Below are positions 8,466 to 17,229 of a stretch of 57,334 nucleotides of DNA, piece by piece. The translations under genes and the position numbers were made by a program. A model generated the notes under the pieces. It searched no databases. It saw only the letters and a list, made by a program, of their open reading frames with translations, and had not been told where the DNA came from. Location: assembly GCA_964498605.1 (NCBI GenBank), contig CAZCHK010000010.1, positions 1 to 57,334 of the forward strand, given 5' to 3'. Numbering within the stretch: the stretch's first letter is position 1; every line of letters begins with the position of its first letter. The stretch comes from JBGQAS01 sp964498605. Lineage in GTDB: Bacteria; Chloroflexota; Anaerolineae; Anaerolineales; Anaerolineaceae.

Positions 8466-9473
8466 TTATTTTAGAACGGTTTTCTTGACCCTGCCCCATT
8501 CCAGAGCGGTGCGGATGCCCTCTCCGATGGGCAGTTCCGTCTTCCAGCGTAGCAGACGCTCAGCTTTGTCTGCGTTGGTGAAGGCTCCAGCGATATCTCC
8601 AGGGCGCCTGCCGGCCTCCACCGCTTCCACCTTTTTTCCATATACCTTCTCGAAAGCCGTGACCATCTCGCGCACGGTCACGCCGGCGCCGGTGCCCAGA
8701 TTGATGGCGAGGTAGTTCCCGGTGGGACTGCCGGCGCGCTCAAACACCGCGTCGAAATCCGTGACGGCGCGCACGTGGGCTCGGGCCAGGTCCCAGACGT
8801 GAATGTAATCGCGGATGCCCGTACCGTCGCGGGTGGCATAGTCCGTTCCGGTGATTTCAAAGCGCGGCAGTTCACCCAGGGCTACCTGCACCAGTTTACC
8901 CAGGATGTGGGTCGGGCTCTCCTTTTGCAGACCGGAGCGCATTTTTGGATCTGCGCCGATCAGGTTGAAGTAGCGCAGCGCGATGCCCTTCATGCCGTAG
9001 GCGGAGCAGAAGTCCTGCAGCACCATCTCCATCATGTACTTGGTGCGCGCGTACGGGTTGGTGGGTTTGAGCGGCGATTCCTCGGTGACCATGAAACCCG
9101 GCACCACGTCGTAGATGGCAGCGGAGGAACTGAAAACCACGCGCTGGCAGCCACATTCCTTCAGCGCGCTGAAGAGCTCCAGCGATTTGCACACGTTCTC
9201 GCGGTAGTAGTCGTAGGGTTGGGAGACGGATTCCGGCACGACGATCAGCGCGGCGCAGTGCACCACGGCATGGATATCGGGGTGGTCGCTGAAGATACGC
9301 TGCACGAGCACCCTGTCCGCGATGTCCCCCTGATAGAAGATCCTGCCCCGGGTGAATTCGATGCGCCCGGTGATCAGCGAATCGAGGATGACCGGCGTGT
9401 GACCGGAGTCCTCCAGCGCTGAACAGATGGTACTGCCGATGTAGCCTGCCCCCCCGGTGATGAGAAATTTCAT
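8466..9473 (-). CDS. galE: UDP-glucose 4-epimerase
   Basis: A 335-residue extended short-chain dehydrogenase that interconverts UDP-glucose and UDP-galactose using tightly bound NAD. The NAD-binding TGGAGYIGS motif is at residues 6-14. The catalytic Ser/Thr stretch (FSSSAAIYD) is followed by the YARTK pair of Tyr and Lys near residues 145-149. C-terminal segments NLGTGAGVTVREMV and RRPGDIAGAFTNADKA fit GalE. A GAGGGAG Shine-Dalgarno precedes the ATG. It lies between the PBP-like gene and plsY, so it probably supplies UDP-sugars for envelope polymers. Confidence 0.93.
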   Translation of the reverse strand: MKFLITGGAGYIGSTICSALEDSGHTPVILDSLITGRIEFTRGRIFYQGDIADRVLVQRIFSDHPDIHAVVHCAALIVVPESVSQPYDYYRENVCKSLELFSALKECGCQRVVFSSSAAIYDVVPGFMVTEESPLKPTNPYARTKYMMEMVLQDFCSAYGMKGIALRYFNLIGADPKMRSGLQKESPTHILGKLVQVALGELPRFEITGTDYATRDGTGIRDYIHVWDLARAHVRAVTDFDAVFERAGSPTGNYLAINLGTGAGVTVREMVTAFEKVYGKKVEAVEAGRRPGDIAGAFTNADKAERLLRWKTELPIGEGIRTALEWGRVKKTVLK

Positions 9474-9500
9474 TGGTGAGCTCCCTCGTTCAAGCGAATG

Positions 9501-12374
9501 TTATTGTACCACCCGCACGATGAGCGTGTCCGACTGGGTCAGGTTGCCGGCGTGGTCGTACACCCGCGCGAAGAGCGCGTGCTCACCCTTCTGCGCTGTC
9601 CACAGCATGGCGTACGGTGGCTGCGCGCGGGCGCCGACCTTCGTCTGATCCAGCCACCACTCCACACGCGACACGCCCAGGTTGTCTTCCACGTGCACCG
9701 AGAACAGCACTTCGCTGCCAGCCTTATACGGTTCATCGTCAAAAGGCTCGATCGTCGACAGCGTCGGCGGGGTGTTGTCCAGGCTGACCTGGATGATCGC
9801 GTAGCGCACCTTCAGGTCGTCACCCTGCGCCATCAGGCGCAGGCAGTACAGGCCGTCTTTGCCGCCGGTGTCCCAGATGCCCAGCAGCGCTCTCGTCAGG
9901 TTTTCACCCTCCCCCTCGGCGATGAGCTCCCATTGTGCGGGATTGATCCCTGCTCCGGCTTCCAGGCGGTAGCTTTGCATGTCCTCCAGGATGACCGTGC
10001 CGTAGATCGGTACTTCTCCTCCCAGCACGGCGAACATCTCGGGCGAGAGGAAGCGCAGGTTCTCATCCACACTCTGGCGTTTTACCAGGTCGTAACGCAG
10101 CGGAGCGACCTCCCAACCGGCGCTTGAAGCCCAGTCGCGGACATCGGGCGGGAAGTCGATCACGGTGCGGGTGTCGATCAGGTGCAGGGGAGTGAAGACG
10201 GTAGCCAGCAGACCGGTCTCGCGGTTGATCTCGATCGACTGGTAAAGGTCATCCAGCGTGTAGGGCTCCTCGCCGGCCAGGAACACCTCCTCAACGACGC
10301 TCGGGCACAGCGTGGTCGGCAGCAGCCCCGAGGGATCGCAAACGCGCCGAGAGGTCACGCCGTCCGGCATGCTCCAATCCTGGGACTCGATGCCGGCTTG
10401 CGCGCTCTTCATCAGAGCGCGCCATATCCCCGCGGGCATATCCACGTCCAGGCCTCCGGCAGCTGTGGGACTGCCCATCCACACCAACGCCAGGCGCTGG
10501 CGCGTGTAGCCCAGCATCCAGGCGGAAGAGGAGTCAGCCAGCGTGCCGGCTTTGAAGGCGGCGGGAACTCCAATATCCACAGCGCGCGCGTCGTACACCT
10601 GAGCTTGGCCGGAAGATTCGCTCAACATGGAATGCGCCAGGTAGGCGATGGGTGCGCTGACCACCACCTGGCTGGTCGGCTGCATCCCTTCCCATACCAG
10701 GCTGTTGTTCGCGTCCAGCACGGCTTTGACCGTGATGGGCGTCAGCGCATCGCTGCCTTTCGCGCGCCAGCCTGTCTGTATGCCGCCGTTGTCGAACACG
10801 GCGTACGCCAGTGCCAGCTGCAGCGGAGACTGCGCGCCGCCCGCGTAGAGCACATCCAGCGGGTTGTCTGATTCAACCAGCCCGTTCAGGCCGAAGGCGC
10901 GCGCCAGGTTCGACACATTTTGCGCCCCGCTCTGCTCCAGCAGCTGCGCCACGGGATTCAGCGCGTCGCCCTGGACAGCTGCGCGCAGACGCACGGGGCC
11001 CTTGTACTCGTCATCGTCCATCAGACGCGGGCTGATGCTCTCTGGCAGCCGGCTGGGAACATCCCAAACCAGCGATGCCGGTGAGAGACCGCGCGCGAAA
11101 CCTGCCACTGCCACGAATGGCGCAAGCAGCGAGCCGGGGTCGTGATCCTGCAGGCTGCCCTCAACACTTCTGAGAGTGCTGTCGCCTGTCAGCGCCAGCA
11201 CCTCGCTGCTGAACGGGTCAAGCACCAGTGCCGAAGCGGACAGGTCGGAAGGCAGCGGTTCGCGCAGACCGATGTACACCGGCAGGTACTGCTGGGCGGT
11301 GCAGCTTGCACCGCCGGGCAGATCGGGAGTGAACGGCTTGAGCTGCATGCGCGCCAGCTGTGCCTGGACCGCGCAGGCTGTCTGCGTTTGCAGCTCGGCG
11401 TCGATGGTCGTGACGACGATCAACCCGCCGCGCGCCAGGCGCTGCGAGCCGAAAACCGCCTCCAGCTGCCGCAGGATGATCCGAACGACGGCTGGCAGGG
11501 GATAATCGACCTGAGACGGGTCGGTGTTCAGTTCGATCTCCTGCGCAAGCGAGACGTTCGCTTGCTCCGCCTGGATCACACCGGAGACGATCAGGTCCTC
11601 CAGCACCGGCTGCATCAGATCCAGCGGCTTGGTGCTGGCATCCAGCGGGTTGAGCGCGGGGGTGCGCAGCAGCGCGGTGAGGAAGGCAGACTCTCCCAGA
11701 GTCAGGGCGCTGGCAGGTTTTCCCAGGTAAAGACGCGCGGCAGCCTCAGCACCGAACGCGCCGTGACCAAAATCCGCGCTGTTGAGGAACCATTCCAGAA
11801 CCCTGGCACGCCCGTATTCCAGCGTGATCTGCCGCGCCAGGATGCTCGCCCGCCAGGCCTTGCGCGGGTTGGGCTCCTCCTGCCACAGCAGCAGGTCGCT
11901 GACCAGGCGCTCGGCGATGGTGTGCGGGGAGGGATCATCTGTAGTATTGATCTCGTACCCTGGGCTCTGCCAGTAATCCGGTTGCAGCGCGGTGACCACC
12001 GCTGTCACCAGGTAGGGGCTGATGGCTTCATCCTCCGCCGGGTCGATGGGCAGGAAGCGCCGCTTCACACCCTGCGGCTGCAGCACTGCCAGTAGAACCT
12101 TGCCGCTGCGGTCGGTAAAGCGCGTCGGCTCAAGCAGCAGACCATCCGTGGGATCCAGCAGCAGAGGCAGCATTTCATGCGCAGGCAGGTCGCTGGTGAT
12201 GGACGCATAGACGAACGCCAGGACGATCGCACCGGCGAAGAAAACCACGCACAGCAGCGCGGCCAATCCCAGCAGCAGTCTGCGCCAGCGCGCCAGCGCG
12301 CCATGCTCCTGTTTGTGCTTGCGCGCCTGTCGTTTGTTGAGAATGCGGGCGATTGTCAGCAGGCTTTTGGACAT
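9501..12374 (-). CDS. Class A PBP-like protein lacking catalytic motifs (pseudoenzyme)
   Basis: A 957-residue protein with class A penicillin-binding protein architecture: one membrane helix (about 33-57), a GT51-like domain (about 80-250), a transpeptidase-like domain (about 375-665), and a C-terminal Ig-like domain (about 860-957). Both active sites look dead. In GT51 the ED-x-x-F-x-x-H motif is ALQPDYWQS (129-137), the GxSTITQQ motif is SPHTIAERL (149-157), and the RKxxE motif is RKAWR (171-175). In the transpeptidase, SxxK is SLLA (415-418), SxN is ALN (471-473) and KTGT is KAGT (608-611). The surrounding scaffold is well kept (PLQLALAYAVFDNGG, AWMLGYT, LALVWMG). It starts 1 base after the TPR gene stop and probably has a structural or regulatory role in cell-wall synthesis. 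Confidence 0.85.
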   Translation of the reverse strand: MSKSLLTIARILNKRQARKHKQEHGALARWRRLLLGLAALLCVVFFAGAIVLAFVYASITSDLPAHEMLPLLLDPTDGLLLEPTRFTDRSGKVLLAVLQPQGVKRRFLPIDPAEDEAISPYLVTAVVTALQPDYWQSPGYEINTTDDPSPHTIAERLVSDLLLWQEEPNPRKAWRASILARQITLEYGRARVLEWFLNSADFGHGAFGAEAAARLYLGKPASALTLGESAFLTALLRTPALNPLDASTKPLDLMQPVLEDLIVSGVIQAEQANVSLAQEIELNTDPSQVDYPLPAVVRIILRQLEAVFGSQRLARGGLIVVTTIDAELQTQTACAVQAQLARMQLKPFTPDLPGGASCTAQQYLPVYIGLREPLPSDLSASALVLDPFSSEVLALTGDSTLRSVEGSLQDHDPGSLLAPFVAVAGFARGLSPASLVWDVPSRLPESISPRLMDDDEYKGPVRLRAAVQGDALNPVAQLLEQSGAQNVSNLARAFGLNGLVESDNPLDVLYAGGAQSPLQLALAYAVFDNGGIQTGWRAKGSDALTPITVKAVLDANNSLVWEGMQPTSQVVVSAPIAYLAHSMLSESSGQAQVYDARAVDIGVPAAFKAGTLADSSSAWMLGYTRQRLALVWMGSPTAAGGLDVDMPAGIWRALMKSAQAGIESQDWSMPDGVTSRRVCDPSGLLPTTLCPSVVEEVFLAGEEPYTLDDLYQSIEINRETGLLATVFTPLHLIDTRTVIDFPPDVRDWASSAGWEVAPLRYDLVKRQSVDENLRFLSPEMFAVLGGEVPIYGTVILEDMQSYRLEAGAGINPAQWELIAEGEGENLTRALLGIWDTGGKDGLYCLRLMAQGDDLKVRYAIIQVSLDNTPPTLSTIEPFDDEPYKAGSEVLFSVHVEDNLGVSRVEWWLDQTKVGARAQPPYAMLWTAQKGEHALFARVYDHAGNLTQSDTLIVRVVQ

Positions 12375-12375
12375 G

Positions 12376-14229
12376 TCATTGAGTGGGAGTTGGTGAAAGG
12401 GTGTCGCTGGGCGTGCGGGTGACGGTCGGGGTGCGCGTGATCGTCGGCGTCCTGGTCACTGTGGGGGTTCGGGTCACCGTGGGAGTTCTGGTGGGGGTAC
12501 CGGTTTTGGTGGGGGTAGGGGTGCTCGTCTCGGTGGGGCGGGTGAGGATCTCGATGTGCTCCTCAGCGGTCTCGCGCCAGATGGCGGGAACGGATTCTTC
12601 GGGCAGCGCCAGCAGCTTTCTCCAGTCGAGCACGGCGGCGCTGTTCTCCGCCAGCCCTTCCAGCGATAACGCGCGCCAGTAGTAAAGCTGCGCTTTCTCC
12701 TGGCTGGTCCTCGCCAGCCGTTCGGTGCGGTTGAGGAAATGGATGTAGGCATTGCCGTATTGTCCAAGTATCAGGTAAGCCCTGCCGATGCCCAGGCTGC
12801 CTTCAAAGGTGTTTTGCAGCGATACGGCCTGCTCGTAATCATCCAGGGCATTTTCTCCGTCATTGATGCTCAAGTACACAGCGCCGCGCTGCAGGTAGGT
12901 CTCCATGTTCTCGGGGTCGATCGAAACAGCCTTACCGAAAGCCATTTCAGCTTCCTGCAAATCGCCGATGGAGGCGTAGGCTTTTCCCAGCAGGATGAAC
13001 CCCAACGGATCGGAAGTGGCGTAGGCGGTGTAGGTTTCCAGCGGAACGATGGAATCCGGAATGCTGCCGTTGGACTGTTCCAGCTCCCCGATCAGGCGGT
13101 AGGAAAGCAGCAGGGTGATGTCCAGCTGCTGTGCCAGGCGGGCTTCTTCCAGCGCTTTGACCGTGTCGCCCTGGCTGAAGTAGGCTGTAGACCGGTAGTA
13201 AGCCACCAGGGGTGAACCGGGCAGCAGCAGCGCGGCTCGGTCCAGATCTTCCATGGCGGGCTCGGCGCTGCCAAAGACAGCCTGCAACGCGCCGCGCATC
13301 AGGTAAGCCTCGCCCAGACCATTGTCCAGACGGATGGCCTCATCCAGGTCTTCGATGGCGTTTTCCCAATCAGCGTTGTTCTGTTCGTAGCGCGTGCGCG
13401 CTCTGCCCAGGTAGGCGGGAGCAAACTCAGGTGCATCCTTGATCAAGTTGTCGAAAGTGGTCCCGGCAGCACGCAGGTCACCACTCTGGCGCTGTGCCTC
13501 GCCGATGATGTAGCGCACATCGAAAGCATCCTTCTCGGAGCTGAGCACCTGGTTCATGTAGCGAATGACCGTATCCCAGTCTCCTTTTTGGTAGGCGGAG
13601 ATGCCGGCGGTGTACGCGCCCAGGATGGGGTGCGGGGTTTCCATGTAGAGGGGTGTGGCGGTGTAGGTGGCCTCCAGCAGCATCCACAGTGGCAGTGGCT
13701 CATCCGGCTCGGAGGTAGGCTTGTTGGGGTCAGGTGAAGGGGTTAGAGAGGCCGTGGCGGTGGCACCGAACAGGCTGCTGAGGGTGGGGGCTGGCTTGAG
13801 CATCTTGATACCCTGCGAGACGATGAGATATCCCAGTCCGCCGAGGCCGGCAATGATCAGGAATCCCGTCAGGATCTTGGGAAGTGCTTTACCCTTGGGT
13901 TTTTTGGGCGGCGGGGGCGGGGCGAACTTTTTCTTCCAGTCGCGGCGCAGCTTCTCCATGGGGATTGCCAGGGAGGGATCGGGAGGTGCGCCGCCGAACA
14001 CCTGCATGCCGAAGCGCGCGGTGGTGTTGCTCGGGTCGATGCGCAGCGCCTCCTTGATGCAGTAGACACGTTCCTTGGGGCTCTCGACGATGGTGCTCAT
14101 GCACAGCCAGCCCTGCAGGTTGTCGCGGTCCTCTTTGAGGAGCGAGGAAAGCAGCGCGCGCGCCTGGAGCTTGTCGCCCTGTTCGATGGCGTCGATCGCC
14201 TGGGTTAAACGTGTATCCTGATCGGGCAT
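12376..14229 (-). CDS. TPR-repeat membrane protein with Thr/Pro-rich tail
   Basis: A 617-residue scaffold-type protein. Residues 1-90 form a short N-terminal helical (TPR-like) cytoplasmic domain, a membrane helix follows a Pro/Lys-rich stretch (about 105-135), and the rest is a long extracytoplasmic array of tetratricopeptide repeats (for example AYLGRARTRYEQNNADWENA and GEAYLMRGALQAVFGSAEPA). The last 55 residues are Thr/Pro-rich. The ATG at 14229 is chosen because TACAAT lies 6 bases upstream and the 30 codons before it look non-coding. TPR arrays bind partner proteins, and the neighbour starting 1 base later is the PBP-like protein, so the two may form one wall-associated complex. That partnership is inference. 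Confidence 0.75.
   Translation of the reverse strand: MPDQDTRLTQAIDAIEQGDKLQARALLSSLLKEDRDNLQGWLCMSTIVESPKERVYCIKEALRIDPSNTTARFGMQVFGGAPPDPSLAIPMEKLRRDWKKKFAPPPPPKKPKGKALPKILTGFLIIAGLGGLGYLIVSQGIKMLKPAPTLSSLFGATATASLTPSPDPNKPTSEPDEPLPLWMLLEATYTATPLYMETPHPILGAYTAGISAYQKGDWDTVIRYMNQVLSSEKDAFDVRYIIGEAQRQSGDLRAAGTTFDNLIKDAPEFAPAYLGRARTRYEQNNADWENAIEDLDEAIRLDNGLGEAYLMRGALQAVFGSAEPAMEDLDRAALLLPGSPLVAYYRSTAYFSQGDTVKALEEARLAQQLDITLLLSYRLIGELEQSNGSIPDSIVPLETYTAYATSDPLGFILLGKAYASIGDLQEAEMAFGKAVSIDPENMETYLQRGAVYLSINDGENALDDYEQAVSLQNTFEGSLGIGRAYLILGQYGNAYIHFLNRTERLARTSQEKAQLYYWRALSLEGLAENSAAVLDWRKLLALPEESVPAIWRETAEEHIEILTRPTETSTPTPTKTGTPTRTPTVTRTPTVTRTPTITRTPTVTRTPSDTLSPTPTQ
12400..12489 (-). repeat. Five 18-bp coding repeats (R-T-P-T-V-T unit)
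   Basis: The C-terminal tail of the TPR protein contains five 6-residue units, three exact RTPTVT and two variants (RTPTIT, RTPSDT). The DNA copies are imperfect. Such tails are common linkers or glycosylation targets in exported proteins. Confidence 0.75.
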
Positions 14230-14235
14230 GGTTTT

Positions 14236-14241
14236 ATTGTA
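14236..14241 (-). promoter_or_regulatory. -10 element, leaderless layout, for the TPR-PBP-galE-plsY operon
   Basis: On the minus strand TACAAT is followed by 6 bases (AAAACC) and the ATG at 14229. No Shine-Dalgarno. It would drive the whole four-gene run. Confidence 0.5.
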
Positions 14242-14488
14242 TATCAGGCGGAGAGGAAGGGCAAGCAGACGAAATTCATCAAAAATTAAACAGTTCTTTG
14301 GAAAACGCACAAAGAGCATGGATCACTGCTTCCCAAAGCGCGGAGAGGTTTTTAATGTTCAGGGAATGGAAATGGCTATAATCATTTTAACCGGGTGAAC
14401 TTTGGTTAAAAGCCGGCCATGCTATGGTCTGGTTGATTGGTGCGGATCCGCAGCATGTGCTCAGCAGGTTTGGAACAAGGAGGCAATC

Positions 14489-16042
14489 CTGAAAATCAAT
14501 CATCTGCTCATCCTTGCCGTCTGCGCTGGTTTTCTCTCGGGCTGCAACCTGCCCATCTCTGTGCCCTGCGGTGCGGGGTATCTGATCAGCGCGATCGACA
14601 GCGCCAATGCCACGCCCAATCTCACGACCCAGATTAACCTTTCCACGGGATGTGTCTATGAGCTCACGCAGGTCAACAACTCCGACTTTGGCAATTCCGG
14701 GCTGCCTTCCATCACGTCACCCATCAAGATCCATGGGAATGGAGCCGTCATCCAGAGGAAAACGGATGTGGAGGAAAAGTTCCGACTGTTCTACGTAAGC
14801 CACAATGGCAGCCTGGACATCAGCGATGTGACGCTGACCGGGGGGATTGGCAACAATTACGACGATCCCGATGACGTGGCGACCAACTCGGGCGGAGCGA
14901 TCCTCAACCGCGGCGTGCTTGGCGTGGAGAATGCCGTGATCCGGGAGAATACCGCCCGCGAAGGTGGGGGTATCTTCAACGCCGGAAGCATGACCCTGAA
15001 GAACGTCAGCGTGGATTCCAATCATGATTATTTTGGACTGCCGGGAGGCGCGGGATTGTACAACATGGGCACCGGCAGCGCCGAGAATTCCACCTTCAGC
15101 GCCAACGGTTTCCCTGAGCTCAAGGACGGGATTTTTAATGTTGGGACTCTGACGCTGACCAACTGCACTGTCAGCCATAATGGCTTCAGCGGCATCGATA
15201 ACGAGGGCGATTTGTACCTCAATCATGTCACCATCGCCTTCAACCGCGGGGTGGCCGTGGGTTCCTGCGGTCACATGTACATCACCAACTCGATCATCGC
15301 CCAGCCTCCCGGTACCGGCGGCTGCGGATGCAACACGGTCCATCCGCTGCACCCCAATCTGGACACGACCGGAAGTTGCGGGGGCACGCTGGTGGATATT
15401 GGCGCGCTCCACCTTGGACCGCTTGCAAATAATGGTGGATACACCCAGACCCACGCCCTGCTGCCGGGCAGCGCGGCGATTGACATCGTTGTGCGCGAGT
15501 GCCTGCCGACCGATCAGCGTGGGATCTCACGTTCCTACGGCCCGCAGTGCGATGCCGGCGCTTACGAGTACTCCGGGGAGGTCATGCCGCAAGCCGGCGG
15601 GCAGGAAACTCCATCCCCAACGCTGACCTTCCAACCCTGTGTGTTTACTGCCAGGGTCAACCTGAACTGCCGCTCAAGCCCCGGCGTGAGCGTGTACCCG
15701 GTGGTGGACGTGCTGGCGGCGGGTGTGAGCGCTGTGGTCATCGGGCAGAGCGCGGACGGGCAGTTCCTGTACGTGGCGGGACCGAACTACGGCGCGATCT
15801 GTGCCCTTCCCCTGGATGAGCGCTACGGGGAGGCGACCGGCGATTGCGGGTTGCTGCCGGTGTTCACGCCGGTGCCAACACCCATGCAACCCGCGCAGGA
15901 GCCCGGGGAATCACCTGTGACGATTGACTGCGCCAACCTGGGGCAGGAGGACTGCCTGGCGCATCCTCAGCAGTGCCAGTGGGTGCTGCCTTCCCCCACG
16001 ACCGGGAAAGGAATCTGCCAACCGATCAACCTGTCGCCGTAG
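14489..16042 (+). CDS. Beta-helix surface lipoprotein with SH3-like tail, probable CTG start
   Basis: A protein of about 517 residues. It begins with a lipoprotein signal (hydrophobic run, then lipobox LSGC, Cys near residue 19). A right-handed parallel beta-helix follows, with repeats such as GGAILNRGVLGVENAVIREN and GGGIFNAGSMTLKNVSVDS. It ends in a conserved cap (GPLANNGGYTQTHALLPGSAAID and AGAYEY). After a linker comes an SH3-like module (VNLNCRSSPG) and a Cys-rich end. The frame is open from a TTG at 14402, but only the CTG at 14489 has an AAGGAGG Shine-Dalgarno at 5 bases, and it puts the signal peptide at the very N-terminus. Likely anchored outside the membrane; ligand unknown. Confidence 0.72.
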   Translation: MKINHLLILAVCAGFLSGCNLPISVPCGAGYLISAIDSANATPNLTTQINLSTGCVYELTQVNNSDFGNSGLPSITSPIKIHGNGAVIQRKTDVEEKFRLFYVSHNGSLDISDVTLTGGIGNNYDDPDDVATNSGGAILNRGVLGVENAVIRENTAREGGGIFNAGSMTLKNVSVDSNHDYFGLPGGAGLYNMGTGSAENSTFSANGFPELKDGIFNVGTLTLTNCTVSHNGFSGIDNEGDLYLNHVTIAFNRGVAVGSCGHMYITNSIIAQPPGTGGCGCNTVHPLHPNLDTTGSCGGTLVDIGALHLGPLANNGGYTQTHALLPGSAAIDIVVRECLPTDQRGISRSYGPQCDAGAYEYSGEVMPQAGGQETPSPTLTFQPCVFTARVNLNCRSSPGVSVYPVVDVLAAGVSAVVIGQSADGQFLYVAGPNYGAICALPLDERYGEATGDCGLLPVFTPVPTPMQPAQEPGESPVTIDCANLGQEDCLAHPQQCQWVLPSPTTGKGICQPINLSP

Positions 16043-16183
16043 AGGTTCCTTATCGGGGATGACTGTCAAAAAGGGAAAAAATAGAAGGAAAAAGATCAGC
16101 CAGGCTGGTAACGCATGATTGAATTCTCTCCAAGTATATGATTACTGCCACGGTACCGAAGGGGGAAAGAAAAAATTTGCTAA

Positions 16184-16227
16184 TTGATCCAATGATGCGT
16201 TAAGATATAATTAGAATATATATTCTA
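16184..16227 (+). promoter_or_regulatory. Promoter with 16-bp palindromic operator upstream of hicAB
   Basis: TTGATC (16184-16189), 16 bases, TATAAT (16206-16211), and directly after it the perfect palindrome TAGAATATATATTCTA (16212-16227), which would cover the transcription start. The same palindrome, one base different, sits in the promoter of the RecA-like gene at 22078. This promoter is the main feature in the otherwise gene-free, AT-rich stretch 16043-16348. The leader to hicA would be about 130 bases. Confidence 0.6.
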
Positions 16228-16348
16228 TAACCGAGCTGATTGTTATCACGGAACACAGTAAGAGAATCAGGTTTTGTATCGCATGTTGGGAAAAAAGAGA
16301 GATGGATCGAGAAAATATATCAACAATAGTATCAAAAAGTGATATCAT

Positions 16349-16618
16349 ATGAATTCAAAACAGAAAACCACACTAAACCGTGTCTTTCAAGATCCTGTAC
16401 GACCAGATATTCTCTGGAGCGACATTGAAAGATTATTGTTCGCATTGGGCGCTGAGATCAGCGCCGGGCAGGGCAGTCGGGTCAGGATATATCTGAATGG
16501 TGTTCGGGCGATCTTTCATCGTCCACATCCCGAAAGGGTGGCTGGCAAAGGAGCTGTGAAAAGTGTGAGAGGTTTTCTGCTGGAAGCGGGTGTTGAAGCA
16601 TCTGGAGGTAAAAAATGA
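16349..16618 (+). CDS. hicA: HicA-family toxin
   Basis: An 89-residue protein of the HicA subfamily that has the pattern IEXLLFALGAEI, GSRVRIYLNGVRAIFHRPHP and GAVKSVRGFLLEAGV. HicA toxins have a small dsRNA-binding fold and cleave mRNA. In this subfamily the usual Gly-Ser-His is Gly-Ser-Arg, and a FHRPHP segment supplies histidines instead, so I do not read the change as inactivation. It overlaps the next gene by four bases (ATGA, 16615-16618), the normal toxin-antitoxin layout. No clear Shine-Dalgarno is seen before the ATG. Confidence 0.88.
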   Translation: MNSKQKTTLNRVFQDPVRPDILWSDIERLLFALGAEISAGQGSRVRIYLNGVRAIFHRPHPERVAGKGAVKSVRGFLLEAGVEASGGKK

Positions 16619-16947
16619 AAGCAATGTCTTACAAGGGGTATCACGCCAACTTTGAGTACGATGATGAAACAAAACTGTTCCATGGCGAGGTTATCGATCT
16701 TAAGGATGTGATCACGTTCCAGGGTTTATCGGTCGAAGAGTTGGAGCGAGAATTCCACGAGTCAGTGGATGATTACCTGTTTTTTTGCGCTGAACGAGGC
16801 GAGGAGCCTGAACGCCCATTCTCAGGAAAGCTGATCGTTCGCATGCAGCCGGAACTGCACCGCAGGGTGAGTCTTAAAGCACGCCAGATCAAAAAAAGTG
16901 TCAATCAATACATTAATGATGTTCTGCGGCAGCATGTTAGTGATTGA
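16615..16947 (+). CDS. hicB: HicB-family antitoxin
   Basis: A 110-residue antitoxin paired with HicA. The N-terminal HicB fold is seen in YKGYHANFEYDDETKLFHGEV and the following VITFQGLSVEELEREFHESV. The C-terminal part (SGKLIVRMQPELHRRVSLKA, then KSVNQYINDVLRQHV) is a ribbon-helix-helix DNA-binding domain, so HicB probably represses its own operon. The palindrome at 16212-16227 is a candidate operator, although its match to a second promoter in the window suggests a shared regulator instead. GGAGG lies 6 bases before the ATG. Confidence 0.9.
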   Translation: MKAMSYKGYHANFEYDDETKLFHGEVIDLKDVITFQGLSVEELEREFHESVDDYLFFCAERGEEPERPFSGKLIVRMQPELHRRVSLKARQIKKSVNQYINDVLRQHVSD

Positions 16948-17229
16948 GCAGGCGGAATTTTTTATGTTATGTGATTTCCAGGAATATTTCGGCTGTTGAA
17001 TAGTATCCTTCAAGTCTCACCCCGTTGTTTTGATGTAGATCTACCCCATTAGTCATTTCAAACACCTGGATTTGTGAGTGTGGATCACGAAATTCTAGGC
17101 AAGCTAGAGGAAACGATGCTATATTTAAACCAGAATTACCAGAATCCCTACTCTCCCAGGTGAGAATGTTGGTCGTCTTTTTTCGATTGGAGTTTTGGTA
17201 ATATTCTTACGGAAAGGACCTCCAGGAGA

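Noticed and set aside
11142..12095. A 317-residue plus-strand open frame opposite the PBP-like gene
   Set aside because: Arg/Gln-rich with no domain, and the opposite strand codes for an intact scaffold; treated as a shadow.
12400..12489. Short tandem repeat considered as CRISPR or minisatellite
   Set aside because: Units are 18 bp, contiguous without spacers, and encode a Thr/Pro linker in frame.
16349..16618. Loss of the Gly-Ser-His histidine in HicA considered as toxin inactivation
   Set aside because: Gly-Ser-Arg with a FHRPHP segment is the usual pattern of this HicA subfamily as I recall it, so the toxin is probably intact.
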